From contig NZ_MEHJ01000001.1 of the NCBI RefSeq assembly GCF_001746415.1, positions 558,001 to 622,000 on the forward strand: a stretch of DNA of 64,000 nt, read 5' to 3'. Shown one piece after another: positions 1 to 9,424 of this stretch. The notes beneath the pieces were generated by a model. It saw only the letters and a program-made list of their open reading frames with translations, did not search any database and was not told where the DNA came from. The stretch's first letter is position 1. Every line of letters begins with the position of its first letter. The stretch is from Streptomyces agglomeratus. Its GTDB lineage: Bacteria > Actinomycetota > Actinomycetes > Streptomycetales > Streptomycetaceae. Position numbers and translations under genes: made by a program.

Positions 1-214
1 TCGGCGGCAGACCGAACGACTGCACAGTGTCACTGGCGAAGTCGATCTTCATCCCGCGGAAGTCGACCCCCGTGAAGCCGCCGGGCGCCACTGCCAAGCC
101 TGCGCGATGACGCAGGAACAGCCGCAGGAACCGTTGCACCTGATCGGGATCGGTGACCATCCACGAGGGATTTGGCAGGCCCGAATAGATTTCCAGCGTC
201 ACACGGAACGCCAT
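1..214 (-). CDS. Partial protein with SGxPNPxW N-terminus (runs off window)
   Basis: Minus-strand reading from an ATG at 214 stays open to the window edge, giving 71 codons of an N-terminus; it is too short for a long-ORF screen. It begins MAFRVTLEIYSGLPNPSW, which closely matches the start of the 1385-2350 protein (LDIFSGMPNPRW at the same place), so the two are paralogues. The family is unrecognised beyond this signature. Downstream on the same strand lies the rest of the gene, outside the window. It sits 48 bp after the ferritin-like gene stop, consistent with one transcript. The function is unknown. Confidence 0.6.
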   Translation of the reverse strand, partial: MAFRVTLEIYSGLPNPSWMVTDPDQVQRFLRLFLRHRAGLAVAPGGFTGVDFRGMKIDFASDTVQSFGLPP

Positions 215-262
215 GTCGGCTCTCCTTGCTTCTCCTCTTGTGCACTGCGGCCCGTTTCTCCG

Positions 263-1342
263 TCACGGATCTTCCTCGACGTACAGGAATTCCGGGCCGT
301 ACGTCTTTCCGCTCCCGTCGGGCAGCGGCGTCGCCATCAGCGTCTGGGCAGGTACCTGCAAGCTGACCATTTCCACGACTGCCCGGTTCAGCATCTGCTT
401 CGCCGTGCCCGGCTGCTCCGCCTTCCAGGCGCGTTCGAGGAACCGGAGCATCGAGCTGTAGTGCCGGTTGAATTCGGTCAGGTCCCGTTGCACGGCATCG
501 GAGACGGGCACCCCGCCTTCGACCCAGCCGCCTGCGGGCACCGTTCCCATCGGGAACGCCCGAGGCATGGGAATCTCATCTCCCTGGAAATCAAACAGTG
601 GCGGATCGTCTGATACGCGGATCAGGTTGCGCCCGTGGAAGATCTCTCGGAAGGAGTAGAAGTGCGCCAACTCGTCGGCCTCGCCCGGGAACGGGTTCTC
701 CGGTGATGCCGCGGTGCCCTCGCCCTGCTCCTTGATGACTTGCAGGGCAGCCTCTACATCACCGAGCGATCTGAGCGGGGCGACGTTGTTCCCCTGCCCG
801 TGGGCCGCGGACATGTCCTTGGTCAGCTGCCGCGTGCCCTGGATCAACTCCGGGCGCGCACGGAAAGCTTCGAGAATCGCCGTGTAGAACGCGCCGATAG
901 ACGTGTGCGCTATCCGTTCTTCGGCCACGGGGTCGTCGGGCCTCTCGATGCGGGAGTACATGTCGAGCGCCTGCTTGCTCAACCCGGTGAGAGACACCTC
1001 CAGATCCGGCTGAACACCACCGGGAAGCGGACCTGGGTACTTCGGTACGAGCTCGCTGTCGGCGATGCGCGGCACCTCACCAATGGTCGAGACCATGTTG
1101 CAGACCAAACCCATGTGTGACATCTCATCGAAGACGATTTCGTGAATCGTCTCGAAGACATCCGACCCCTGGTCCTCCTCCAGGATCGACCAAAGGCCAC
1201 ACAGATAGGGCGGCAGCGTCGCGAGCTCCAGCAAGACGGCCTGTTGCAGCGCCTCCTTCAGCCAGGTTTCGTCATGGTCCGTTGCGGGCATCTGCATGAG
1301 CTCAACGATCGCGTCGCTTCGATACTTAACGGCACCTGACAT
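263..1342 (-). CDS. Ferritin-like domain protein (VioB/StaD iminophenyl-pyruvate dimer synthase-type domain)
   Basis: 359 aa, ATG start. Residues about 20-230 form a helical ferritin-like region: EALQQAVLLELATLPPY supplies a first glutamate, and HEIVFDEMSHMGLVCN carries the ExxH pair typical of ferritin-like metal ligands. This layout matches the ferritin-like domain family found in the VioB/StaD/RebD chromopyrrolic-acid enzymes, but the protein is far shorter than VioB and lacks its other half. The C-terminal 130 residues are a less defined region with a YSFREIFHGR segment. It lies between the two SGxPNPxW paralogues on the same strand with short gaps (48 and 42 bp), so they are probably co-transcribed. 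A metal-dependent oxidase or oxygenase is possible; the substrate is unknown. Confidence 0.7.
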   Translation of the reverse strand: MSGAVKYRSDAIVELMQMPATDHDETWLKEALQQAVLLELATLPPYLCGLWSILEEDQGSDVFETIHEIVFDEMSHMGLVCNMVSTIGEVPRIADSELVPKYPGPLPGGVQPDLEVSLTGLSKQALDMYSRIERPDDPVAEERIAHTSIGAFYTAILEAFRARPELIQGTRQLTKDMSAAHGQGNNVAPLRSLGDVEAALQVIKEQGEGTAASPENPFPGEADELAHFYSFREIFHGRNLIRVSDDPPLFDFQGDEIPMPRAFPMGTVPAGGWVEGGVPVSDAVQRDLTEFNRHYSSMLRFLERAWKAEQPGTAKQMLNRAVVEMVSLQVPAQTLMATPLPDGSGKTYGPEFLYVEEDP

Positions 1343-1384
1343 GAGAGCTCCTTCGGCAACACGCGCTCGGACAACAACGACCCG

Positions 1385-2350
1385 TCAAGCAACCAAAGCA
1401 GTCGCATTTCTCTGGTAGAACCAGCCGACGAACTCGGTGTACACGGGCACAATGGGGTCGGGCGGCGTCTTCACACAGTTCTGGGGATGCCGCCAGATAA
1501 CCGAACCACCGCCGGTCACTTGTCGGCGTATCGGGTAGCCGGCGCCATCGAGGTACACCGCCGGGGTGCCACCGGTCTTGTGATACCAAAGCCAGTTGGG
1601 ATCCGGTGACACGAGACGGTAGAAGTGATAGTCCCAGCCCGGCCAGACGTGGGCCGCGATCACGAGAGTATTCGTCTGGCAGTTGTCAGCCCAGCCATCG
1701 GCGTAGAGACCGCCCCGAATGTTGTCGACTGTCGGGGAGGCAGCCGGCTTTCCCCCTCTACGTCCCGGCAAGGCATGTCGAATGTTCGCCACGTGGTTCG
1801 ACGCAAAGCAGTAGCAGTTGTTCTTTTCAACTGTTCCGGGACTGTTGAAGATGTCCGCGTTCGCGGCATAGAGCGTGCTGGGACACGGTCGATGCCATGT
1901 CACCCCCCGTTCGACATCCGGGGATTCATCGAACGAGTCAGGACTGGGTGGGTACAGCTCCTCCCGCTCGGCCGGCAGAATAGAGGGGCCTCCTGCAGCA
2001 ACGGACAGGAGCTCGTCAGCGATCCCCATCCTGGTGGCCGGCGCTGCGAGAAGCCAGTGCGCAACAGAATCGACCTCTCTGGCGGCCGTTCGGACCCCTA
2101 CCCGAAACTCAGCCCCGATACGGGCTGCGGACGTCGCCTGCCATGTGTCCCAGGCTCCATGTTCCGACTTGACTGAACGCACAATGAAGCCGCGGTACCC
2201 CAAACCCAACACCTCGTGGGGGGAAGTGACCTCCGAGAGCTGGCTCGTATCCGCTTCTACGCGCTCCGTCAGCTCCCGCTCTTCTTGTGGCGACAGAACC
2301 CATCGAGGGTTCGGCATGCCTGAAAATATGTCGAGTTCAACTTCGAGCAT
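1385..2350 (-). CDS. Hypothetical protein, SGxPNPxW family
   Basis: 321 aa, ATG at 2350. The N-terminus has ELDIFSGMPNPRWVLS, shared with the partial gene at 1-214. The middle to C-terminal part is rich in Cys, Trp and His: NNCYCFASNH, then YHFYRLVSPDPNWLWYHK and GGTPAVYLDG. The order Cys, then His, then Asp resembles a papain-like cysteine-hydrolase core, but I cannot confirm this from sequence alone. There is no signal peptide and no clear membrane segment. It is the first gene of the minus-strand cluster that includes the ferritin-like protein. Confidence 0.6.
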   Translation of the reverse strand: MLEVELDIFSGMPNPRWVLSPQEERELTERVEADTSQLSEVTSPHEVLGLGYRGFIVRSVKSEHGAWDTWQATSAARIGAEFRVGVRTAAREVDSVAHWLLAAPATRMGIADELLSVAAGGPSILPAEREELYPPSPDSFDESPDVERGVTWHRPCPSTLYAANADIFNSPGTVEKNNCYCFASNHVANIRHALPGRRGGKPAASPTVDNIRGGLYADGWADNCQTNTLVIAAHVWPGWDYHFYRLVSPDPNWLWYHKTGGTPAVYLDGAGYPIRRQVTGGGSVIWRHPQNCVKTPPDPIVPVYTEFVGWFYQRNATALVA

Positions 2351-2850
2351 AATGTGATCGCCTCGCAGGCCACACGATGGGGAATGTCGCTGTTCACTGG
2401 CCGCGTCGGGTAATACGTTCGCTCTCCGCCCCGCATTCAGCGTACCTCCGGCCTAGAGGCCCCGCATTCCCACGACGAGTCACCGTCATGACGTTCCCAG
2501 CGACGACCTTCGCACGCGCCTCACGTCCACGCTGGATTCGCTGCTCTGGGGAACCATGGCTCCCAACTGCCGTACGAGACTGCCCTGACGGCTCCCGTTC
2601 TGCGGCGTACGCAGCGCGGCGGGACGCGTTGACTCGCCTCGGCGCGAATTTCTGATGGCGATCGGACGTAGTCTCGGGCGGCGAAGCGGGTGAGGCGGCT
2701 GATGCACTGCCAAAGCCACAGCGATCGCGAACGGCACATTGTTGAACGGGAGATGCGACGCGAAGTATCGGTCACCACGTCAGTTGCGCCTTCTGCGCTG
2801 CGTTCTGCCCAAGGCAGTCTTCGTCGGGGAAACGGCTCACCGGCGACCTT
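2351..2850. other. Intergenic region, no supported gene
   Basis: Both strands were read. Only short overlapping reading frames without ribosome-binding sites or recognisable motifs occur. It separates the 1385-2350 gene from the propeller gene and should contain the promoter of the former on the minus strand. Confidence 0.5.
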
Positions 2851-3771
2851 TCAACTGCGAGCAAGATCCATCGCCGATACGGTGCCGTCGCCCCTGTTGG
2901 CGACGTAGAGGCGATTACTGTGGGGCTCGAAAGCCACGCCATCCGGTTGGGATCCGACTGGAATCGTAGCGCTCACGCTGCTGGACTCGGCGTCGATCAC
3001 CTTCACCGTACCGTCAGAATGGGTTACGTAGGCGTCACCCCGGAGATCAACCGCCACACCAAGCGGTCTCACACCGACCTCGATATCGGCGACTGCGCCG
3101 GTGACGATGTCGAGCACTGACACCGTCTTGAAGCCGTTGTTGGCCACATATGCACGGCGCCTCTGGGAATCGATCGAAATGCCCATGGGATGCTGCCCGA
3201 CCGGGATGGCCGCAATAACCCCGCTGGTCGCAGCATCGAGCACCGATACCGTGTCCCAGTCGGGTTGCGTGACGTAGACGCGATGACTTGCAGAGTCAAC
3301 TGCCACACCAAGGGGACCATCGACAGGGACGAAGTTGTGGGCGGCCGTGGGGAGCTCGCCACTGATGCCGATTACCGCCACTCTGTGATGACTTCGGCTG
3401 GTCACGTAGGCACGACTCAGGAAATGATCGACCGCCACTCCCACCACGTGGGATGGTGGGTGAAGAATCGAAGGCGGGCCTCCGACGTTGATGGTGGCGA
3501 TGACAGTATGGAATCTGTCGAGCACTGACACGGTGCCAAAGCCGCCGTTGGCGACGTAGATGCCGAATTGAGGATCGGTTGCCACGCTCTCCGGGCGGAG
3601 TCCGACGTTGATGGTGGCGGTCACAGTGTTGGTCAAAGCATCGATCACCGACAACGTGTGATCACCGCTATTGGTGACGAAGACATGGTCATGAACATCC
3701 GCTGCCACACCGACCGGCTCCGTCCCTACTGGGATGGTGGCAACGACGCATGGTTTCTCAGTGGTGGTCAT
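2851..3771 (-). CDS. YVTN-type beta-propeller repeat protein
   Basis: About 306 aa from an ATG at 3771 (TTG at 3783 is an alternative). Six to seven repeats of roughly 42 residues carry the pattern GVAVD...R.YVTN...TVSVLDA.T..V.A.I.VG.P, for example YVANNGFKTVSVLDIVTG and YVTQPDWDTVSVLDAATSG. This is the YncE/YVTN family of six- or seven-bladed propellers. Such proteins are usually exported, yet no signal peptide is visible here, so it may be cytosolic or use an unannotated start. Propellers of this kind act as binding scaffolds or lactonase-like enzymes; no catalytic set can be assigned. It is the most upstream gene of the minus-strand cluster, but a 500-bp gap suggests its own transcript. 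Confidence 0.8.
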   Translation of the reverse strand: MTTTEKPCVVATIPVGTEPVGVAADVHDHVFVTNSGDHTLSVIDALTNTVTATINVGLRPESVATDPQFGIYVANGGFGTVSVLDRFHTVIATINVGGPPSILHPPSHVVGVAVDHFLSRAYVTSRSHHRVAVIGISGELPTAAHNFVPVDGPLGVAVDSASHRVYVTQPDWDTVSVLDAATSGVIAAIPVGQHPMGISIDSQRRRAYVANNGFKTVSVLDIVTGAVADIEVGVRPLGVAVDLRGDAYVTHSDGTVKVIDAESSSVSATIPVGSQPDGVAFEPHSNRLYVANRGDGTVSAMDLARS

Positions 3772-4678
<907 letters not shown>

Positions 4679-4944
4679 TGCGGGACAGCGGCGGGGCGAT
4701 GGCGGGCACATCGCCGAAGAGACGCCCTGCCTCGCCGTCGACGGTGCAGGTCACCGCTGACCTTTCCGGATGCGCGGGGCGTCGGGGAAACACCGGCGAA
4801 GACGGCCATCCGGTCCGCGCTGGTGCTGCCGTGCCGGCCGAGAGCCAGACCAACGCCCGCTGAAGCCCGGCCCCTCCCCTCGCCAGCCCCTCCCTCGCCG
4901 CCCCTCCCCCTTCCCGGGCGATCCCGTCACACCGGTACCCGCAG

Positions 4945-5580
4945 TCAGGCCGGGTCGGGCAGGGGGCGGCGGGCGACGTCGCGGGCGTCGTCCGGAGGAA
5001 CCCCCAGCATGCGCAGAACCATTTCCGCCAGACCGGAGGCCGCGTCGTCGGCGTCGAGCTCGGGGCGGGCGAATCGCAACTCCACGAGGGACAGCAGGGA
5101 CCCGCCCAGAGCCGACAGGGCGACGGTCGGGTCAACAGCGACGAACCGACCCGAGGCGACACCGCGTTCCAGGTCGCGCAGGGCTCGGGGCGCCAGACCC
5201 GTGTCGGAGTGAACGTGGCCGAGTCCGCGGTGGCGCAGTACCTGCATGAGCTCCGGGTGGGAGTCGACCATCCGCAGGCTGAGTCTCAGCCCCACCGCGA
5301 CCAGCTCGGCCGGGTCGTCGGTCCCCCGCAGACGCTCGTCGATGGCCTGGCCGAACTCCTCGAGCGCGTCCACCACCGCCGCGTCGAACAGCTCCACCTT
5401 CGACTCGAAGTGGTTGTAGAAGGAGCCGAAACCCACGTCCGCACGCTCCGCGATCACCTGGATGCTCGCGCTCGTGTCTCCGGTCTCGGCCAGTATCTGC
5501 CGGGCCGCTCGGACGAGCGCCCGGCGGGTCTCGGCACGGCGCCGTTCGAAGCGGTTGAGGGGCGGAGCTGACGTCGGCAT
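4945..5580 (-). CDS. TetR-family transcriptional regulator
   Basis: 211 aa. The helix-turn-helix region at residues about 12-58 reads ARQILAETGDTSASIQVIAE then RADVGFGSFYNHFESKVELF, the standard TetR recognition helix pattern (GxFYxHFxSKxxLF). The helical C-terminal half is the ligand-binding/dimer region. It is divergent from the catabolic operon starting at 5724, with a 143-bp shared region that holds inverted repeats. It is therefore a good candidate for a repressor of the operon and of itself, released by an aromatic substrate or ring-cleavage intermediate. The effector is not predictable from sequence. Confidence 0.9.
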   Translation of the reverse strand: MPTSAPPLNRFERRRAETRRALVRAARQILAETGDTSASIQVIAERADVGFGSFYNHFESKVELFDAAVVDALEEFGQAIDERLRGTDDPAELVAVGLRLSLRMVDSHPELMQVLRHRGLGHVHSDTGLAPRALRDLERGVASGRFVAVDPTVALSALGGSLLSLVELRFARPELDADDAASGLAEMVLRMLGVPPDDARDVARRPLPDPA

Positions 5581-5618
5581 ACGAGGAGTCTAGCAATGAG
5601 CCCGTGGACACCACAGTT

Positions 5619-5703
5619 CTGATGCATCGATCAGTGCATCTCTGATGATTCCCTCACCTTCACGGATGCAGCTATTGACGATTGATGAATCAGAGATGAT
5701 GAT
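5619..5703. promoter_or_regulatory. Divergent promoter/operator region for TetR gene and catabolic operon
   Basis: Two dyads lie between the divergent starts. CTGAT (5619-5623) pairs with ATCAG (5630-5634) around a 6-bp centre. CATCTCTGAT (5637-5646) is the exact inverse of ATCAGAGATG (5689-5698). A plausible plus-strand promoter has TTGACG at 5675-5680 and GATGAT at 5698-5703, 17 bp apart, so the right arm overlaps the promoter spacer. That arrangement fits repression by the adjacent TetR protein. Confidence 0.5.
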
Positions 5704-5723
5704 TTCACAGCGAGCAGGGTGCC

Positions 5724-6797
5724 TTGCGCGGCGAGCACGCCGGGCTGTCCCGGAACCCCGTGATCAAGGTGGCCGACCTGGCCTGGCTGGAGTTCGAAAA
5801 GCCCGACCTCGACCGCGCGGAGGTTTTCGCCCGTGACTTCGGCTTCGGGATCGCCGCCCGCAGTGAGCGCGCGCTGTGGCTGCGGGGCACGTACGCCGGC
5901 TCGCCATGCATGGTGATCCGGCGCGGCCGTACGTCCCGTTTCATCGGCCCGGCGTTCCGCGCGGCGGAGCGGGCCGACCTGGACCGGCTGGCCCGGGCGA
6001 CGGGGACCGCCGTACGCGACGTGGACGTTCCGGGCGGCGGCAAGGCGGTCGACCTGCTCGACCCCTCCGGCTTCCCCGTGCGCGTGGTGCACTGCGGCGA
6101 GGAACTGCCGGCGCTGCCCGGGCAGCAGCCGCTTCTTCTCAACTTCGGCAGCGACCACCCTCGTGTCAACGTCACACAGCGGCCGCCGCGTGAACCGTCA
6201 CGTATCCAGCGGCTGGGTCATGTGGTGCTGGAGACGCGGGTGTTTGCCCGTGCCCTGGATTGGTACCTGGACACCCTCGGCATGATCGTCAGCGATTTCC
6301 ACTTCCTGGACGGCCGGCGAGAGCACGGCCCGGTCATGGCGTTCATCCGCTGCGACCAGGGAAGCGTCGCGGTCGATCACCACACGCTGGCCATGCACCT
6401 CGGGCCGGGCAACGGCTACGTCCACTCCGCCTACCAGGTCACCGATCTGGACGCGATCGCCGTCGGCGGGGAATACCTGGCCGAGCGCGGCTACAAGCGC
6501 AGCTGGGGCATCGGCCGACATGTCCAGGGCAGCCAGCTCTTCGACTACTGGCGTGATCCCGACCACTTCATGCTGGAGCACTTCGCCGACGGCGACCTCT
6601 TCTCCTGTGACGTCGAACCCGGCTGGGCGCCGTTGTCCACGAGCGGCCTCGCCCAGTGGGGGCCGCCGGCCACCCGTGACTTCCTCGGCGCCGGCCCCTC
6701 CCCGCAAAGGGTCCGCGACGTCATCCAGGCCCTGCGCGGCGACAACGAGATGGACCGGGCCCGCCTGCTGGGCCTGCTCAAGGCCGCGAATTCCTGA
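5724..6797 (+). CDS. Extradiol (catechol 2,3-dioxygenase-type) ring-cleavage dioxygenase, VOC superfamily
   Basis: 357 aa from a TTG at 5724; no better ATG is in frame near the homologous start. Two VOC modules: an N-terminal one (residues about 15-125, metal-free) and a C-terminal catalytic one. The Fe(II) triad is visible: His in GHVVLET (about 165), His in GPGNGYVHSAYQV (about 235), and Glu in DPDHFMLEHF (about 284), with the downstream DGDLF segment typical of class I extradiol enzymes. It should cleave a catecholic ring meta to the hydroxyls in the cytosol. It is the first gene of a five-gene operon and provides the substrate for the FAH-type hydrolase that follows 29 bp later. The exact catechol is not predictable. 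Confidence 0.88.
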   Translation: MRGEHAGLSRNPVIKVADLAWLEFEKPDLDRAEVFARDFGFGIAARSERALWLRGTYAGSPCMVIRRGRTSRFIGPAFRAAERADLDRLARATGTAVRDVDVPGGGKAVDLLDPSGFPVRVVHCGEELPALPGQQPLLLNFGSDHPRVNVTQRPPREPSRIQRLGHVVLETRVFARALDWYLDTLGMIVSDFHFLDGRREHGPVMAFIRCDQGSVAVDHHTLAMHLGPGNGYVHSAYQVTDLDAIAVGGEYLAERGYKRSWGIGRHVQGSQLFDYWRDPDHFMLEHFADGDLFSCDVEPGWAPLSTSGLAQWGPPATRDFLGAGPSPQRVRDVIQALRGDNEMDRARLLGLLKAANS

Positions 6798-6826
6798 CTT
6801 CCCCAACCCCTGACGAAGGCAATGAC

Positions 6827-7759
6827 ATGAGTACCAACATCCTGCGTACCGCCGACGGCTGGTGGGTGGTGCGTGACGCGCGCGCCGTCCGTATCGAGAC
6901 CAAGGCCGTCACCACCGCCGAGCTGCTGGCCGACCGCGCCGCTGTCGAAGAGGCCGCCGTCGGACCGGGCACCCCCGTCGCCGGCCTGGTGGCGCTGTCC
7001 CCAGTCACCACCCCCTGCCGTGTGGTGGCCCAAATGGTCAACTACCGTAGTCACGCACGCGATTCAGGCTTCACCGGTGACATCCCGGCCGCCTTCTTCC
7101 GCAAGGCGTCCGGCTCCGTGAGCGGCCCCGGTGACAGCATCGTGCGGCCGACGCACGTGCAGTTCCTCGACTACGAGGTCGAGCTCGGCCTGGTCATGGG
7201 CGCACCCCTGCCGGTGGGCACGGTCGTCGAGGAACGGGACCTTCCCACCTACGTCGCCGGGCTCGTGATCACGAATGACGTGAGCGCCCGCGAGGTCCAA
7301 CTGACCAAGACCCAGTTCTACGAGAGCAAGTCGTACCCGACCTTCACACCCACTGGTCCCTACCTGGCCCTGCTGGAGCCGGACGACTTCGCCCATTTCC
7401 TCGACCTGCGGCTGAAGTTGAGCGTCAACGGGGACCTGCGCCAGGACCGCACTCTCGCCGACATGATCGTCCGTCCGGCGCAGGCGCTGACCCTGCTGAC
7501 CCGGTTCCAGACCCTGGCCCCCGGTGACCTGCTGCTGACCGGCACCCCCGGCGGTACGGCCCTCAAGGCACCGCCCAAGCCGGTCGAGAAGATCGGCTCG
7601 CTCCTGCCGCCCGCCGTGAAGTGGAAGGCGTTCTTCAAGAGTCAGGCGAGGAATCCGCACTACCTGCGGAAGGGCGATGTGGTGACCGCGACGATCGCCA
7701 CACCGGACGGGCGGATCGACCTCGGGGAGCAGCGCACCCCCGTGACCGACTCGAACTGA
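6827..7759 (+). CDS. Fumarylacetoacetate hydrolase (FAH) family C-C bond hydrolase
   Basis: 310 aa, ATG with AAGGCAATGAC just upstream. The FAH catalytic core is clear: FLDYEVELGLVMG gives the paired acidic Mg/Ca ligands (about residues 117-121), NDVSAREVQ gives the following Asp, and APGDLLLTGTPGG is the conserved glycine-rich motif near the end. A short N-terminal domain precedes the core. Family members hydrolyse or decarboxylate ring-cleavage products. Placed directly after an extradiol dioxygenase, it probably hydrolyses the meta-cleavage product into a dienoate or fumarate-like acid and a short keto acid, replacing an MhpC-type hydrolase. Confidence 0.88.
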   Translation: MSTNILRTADGWWVVRDARAVRIETKAVTTAELLADRAAVEEAAVGPGTPVAGLVALSPVTTPCRVVAQMVNYRSHARDSGFTGDIPAAFFRKASGSVSGPGDSIVRPTHVQFLDYEVELGLVMGAPLPVGTVVEERDLPTYVAGLVITNDVSAREVQLTKTQFYESKSYPTFTPTGPYLALLEPDDFAHFLDLRLKLSVNGDLRQDRTLADMIVRPAQALTLLTRFQTLAPGDLLLTGTPGGTALKAPPKPVEKIGSLLPPAVKWKAFFKSQARNPHYLRKGDVVTATIATPDGRIDLGEQRTPVTDSN

Positions 7760-7792
7760 CCGACTCGAACCGACACCCGAAGTGAGCCGCAC

Positions 7793-9424
7793 ATGACCGT
7801 CGACCAGGTCGCCGGACCACGGGAGACCACGCCCAGGCCGGGACACGTACCCGTGGTGATCGTCGGAGCCGGGCCGGTGGGCGTGACCGCCGCACTCCTG
7901 CTCGCCCGGCGTGGTGTGAGGACCGTCGTCCTAGAACGCCACCACGACCTCTACCCCCTACCCCGTGCCGTCGCCACCGACGACGAGGTGCGCCGGATCC
8001 TACAGGCCGCAGGGGTCCAGGAGGAGTTCGCCGCGATCGCCCGTCCTGCGCGGGGGCTGCGGCTGCTGGACGCCCGGCACCGGGTGATGGCCGAGTTCCC
8101 GCGCGCCGCGCAGGGACAGCACGGCTTCCCACAGACCAGCATGTTCGACCAGCCCGAGTTGGAAAGACTGCTGCGGGACGCCCTGGCCCGGCGCCCGGAG
8201 TGCGAACTGCGCAGCGGGGTGGAGGTCGTCGGTGTCGAGCAGGGCGCCGACGGGCCGGTCGGTGTGACGTACCGGGACGACGAGGGCGAGCACTTCCTGC
8301 GGGCGGACGCGGTCCTCGGCTGCGACGGCGCCAACAGCGTGACCCGCGACGCCATCGGCGCCGTGTGGGAGGACCTGCGTTTCGAGGAACGCTGGACCGT
8401 CATCGACGTACGCACCAGCCTCCCGGTCCGCTGCTGGGAGGGCGTCGATCAGGTGTGCGACCCAAGCCGGCCGGCGACCTTCATGCGTATCGGCGAGGAC
8501 CGCTACCGGTGGGAGTTCCGTCTGCCGGACGCGGCGGAACTGGATCACGAGCGGCTGCGTGAGCTGATTGCCCCCTGGGTGGACCTCGCACACGGCGCCG
8601 ACTTCGAGGTGGTGCGACAGGCGCAGTACACCTTCCGAGCCCGCATCGTGGACCGGTGGCACCGGGGCCGGGTGTTCCTCCTCGGCGACGCCGCGCACCT
8701 CACCCCGCCCTTCGTCGGGCAGGGACTGTGCTCCGGCCTGCGCGACGCCTACAACGTCACATGGAAGCTGGCCCGTGTCCTCCAGCAGGGCGCCACTGAA
8801 CGGCTGTTGGAGACCTACGAGAGTGAACGCAAGCCGCATGCCCGGCATGTGATCCGTCTCGCGGTCGCGATGGGCTGGGCCATGACCGGCGGCCAGGACG
8901 GCGCTGCCGCTGTCCGGCGCAGAGTCCTGGGCACGGCCTGCCGCATCCCCGGCCTCGCAGCGGCGGCAGGGCGCGACCTCAGTCCGGTCCTCGCCGCGGG
9001 TCCGCTCGTACGCCGTCGAGTCCGTGAGGGCGGCCGTGGTCTCGCGGGCCGCTTCTGCCCGCAGCCGTGGGTGACCGTCGACGGACGGCGAGCCCGCCTC
9101 GACGAAACGCTCGGCGACTCCTTCGCCGTTCTGACCGCCGTGCCGCTGCCTCCCTCGCTGAAGGCGGTCGTCGACGGACTCGGCGCCCGGACCGTCTGCG
9201 TGGTGGGCCTCGGCGACGACAACCGCCTCGTCGACTGGCTGCGGGAAGGGCGGACGGACGCCGTGCTGCTGCGGCCGGACCGCGTCGTGATGGACGTCGT
9301 CCCGTCCGGCGGCCACGACTTCACGGGCAGGCCCGACTGGGCGTCCCTGTTGCACACCACGCGAAGCTCATTTCCTTCACAACAGACCGTTGAGGAAGCC
9401 CTGTTGAGGAGCACGAAGCGATGA
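7793..9424 (+). CDS. FAD-dependent aromatic hydroxylase, MhpA-like class A flavin monooxygenase
   Basis: 543 aa. A Rossmann FAD-binding motif near the N-terminus reads VVIVGAGPVGVTAALLLARR with the following VLERH. The DG motif (GCDGANSVTRDAIG, about residues 178-191) and the GD motif (GDAAHLTPPFVGQGLCSGLR, about 300-320) are both intact. The length and C-terminal thioredoxin-like tail match 3-(3-hydroxyphenyl)propionate hydroxylase relatives. It uses NAD(P)H and O2 to place a second hydroxyl on a phenol, making the catechol for the upstream dioxygenase. Its stop overlaps the next start by 4 bp (ATGA), indicating translational coupling to the CoA ligase. Confidence 0.9.
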   Translation: MTVDQVAGPRETTPRPGHVPVVIVGAGPVGVTAALLLARRGVRTVVLERHHDLYPLPRAVATDDEVRRILQAAGVQEEFAAIARPARGLRLLDARHRVMAEFPRAAQGQHGFPQTSMFDQPELERLLRDALARRPECELRSGVEVVGVEQGADGPVGVTYRDDEGEHFLRADAVLGCDGANSVTRDAIGAVWEDLRFEERWTVIDVRTSLPVRCWEGVDQVCDPSRPATFMRIGEDRYRWEFRLPDAAELDHERLRELIAPWVDLAHGADFEVVRQAQYTFRARIVDRWHRGRVFLLGDAAHLTPPFVGQGLCSGLRDAYNVTWKLARVLQQGATERLLETYESERKPHARHVIRLAVAMGWAMTGGQDGAAAVRRRVLGTACRIPGLAAAAGRDLSPVLAAGPLVRRRVREGGRGLAGRFCPQPWVTVDGRRARLDETLGDSFAVLTAVPLPPSLKAVVDGLGARTVCVVGLGDDNRLVDWLREGRTDAVLLRPDRVVMDVVPSGGHDFTGRPDWASLLHTTRSSFPSQQTVEEALLRSTKR

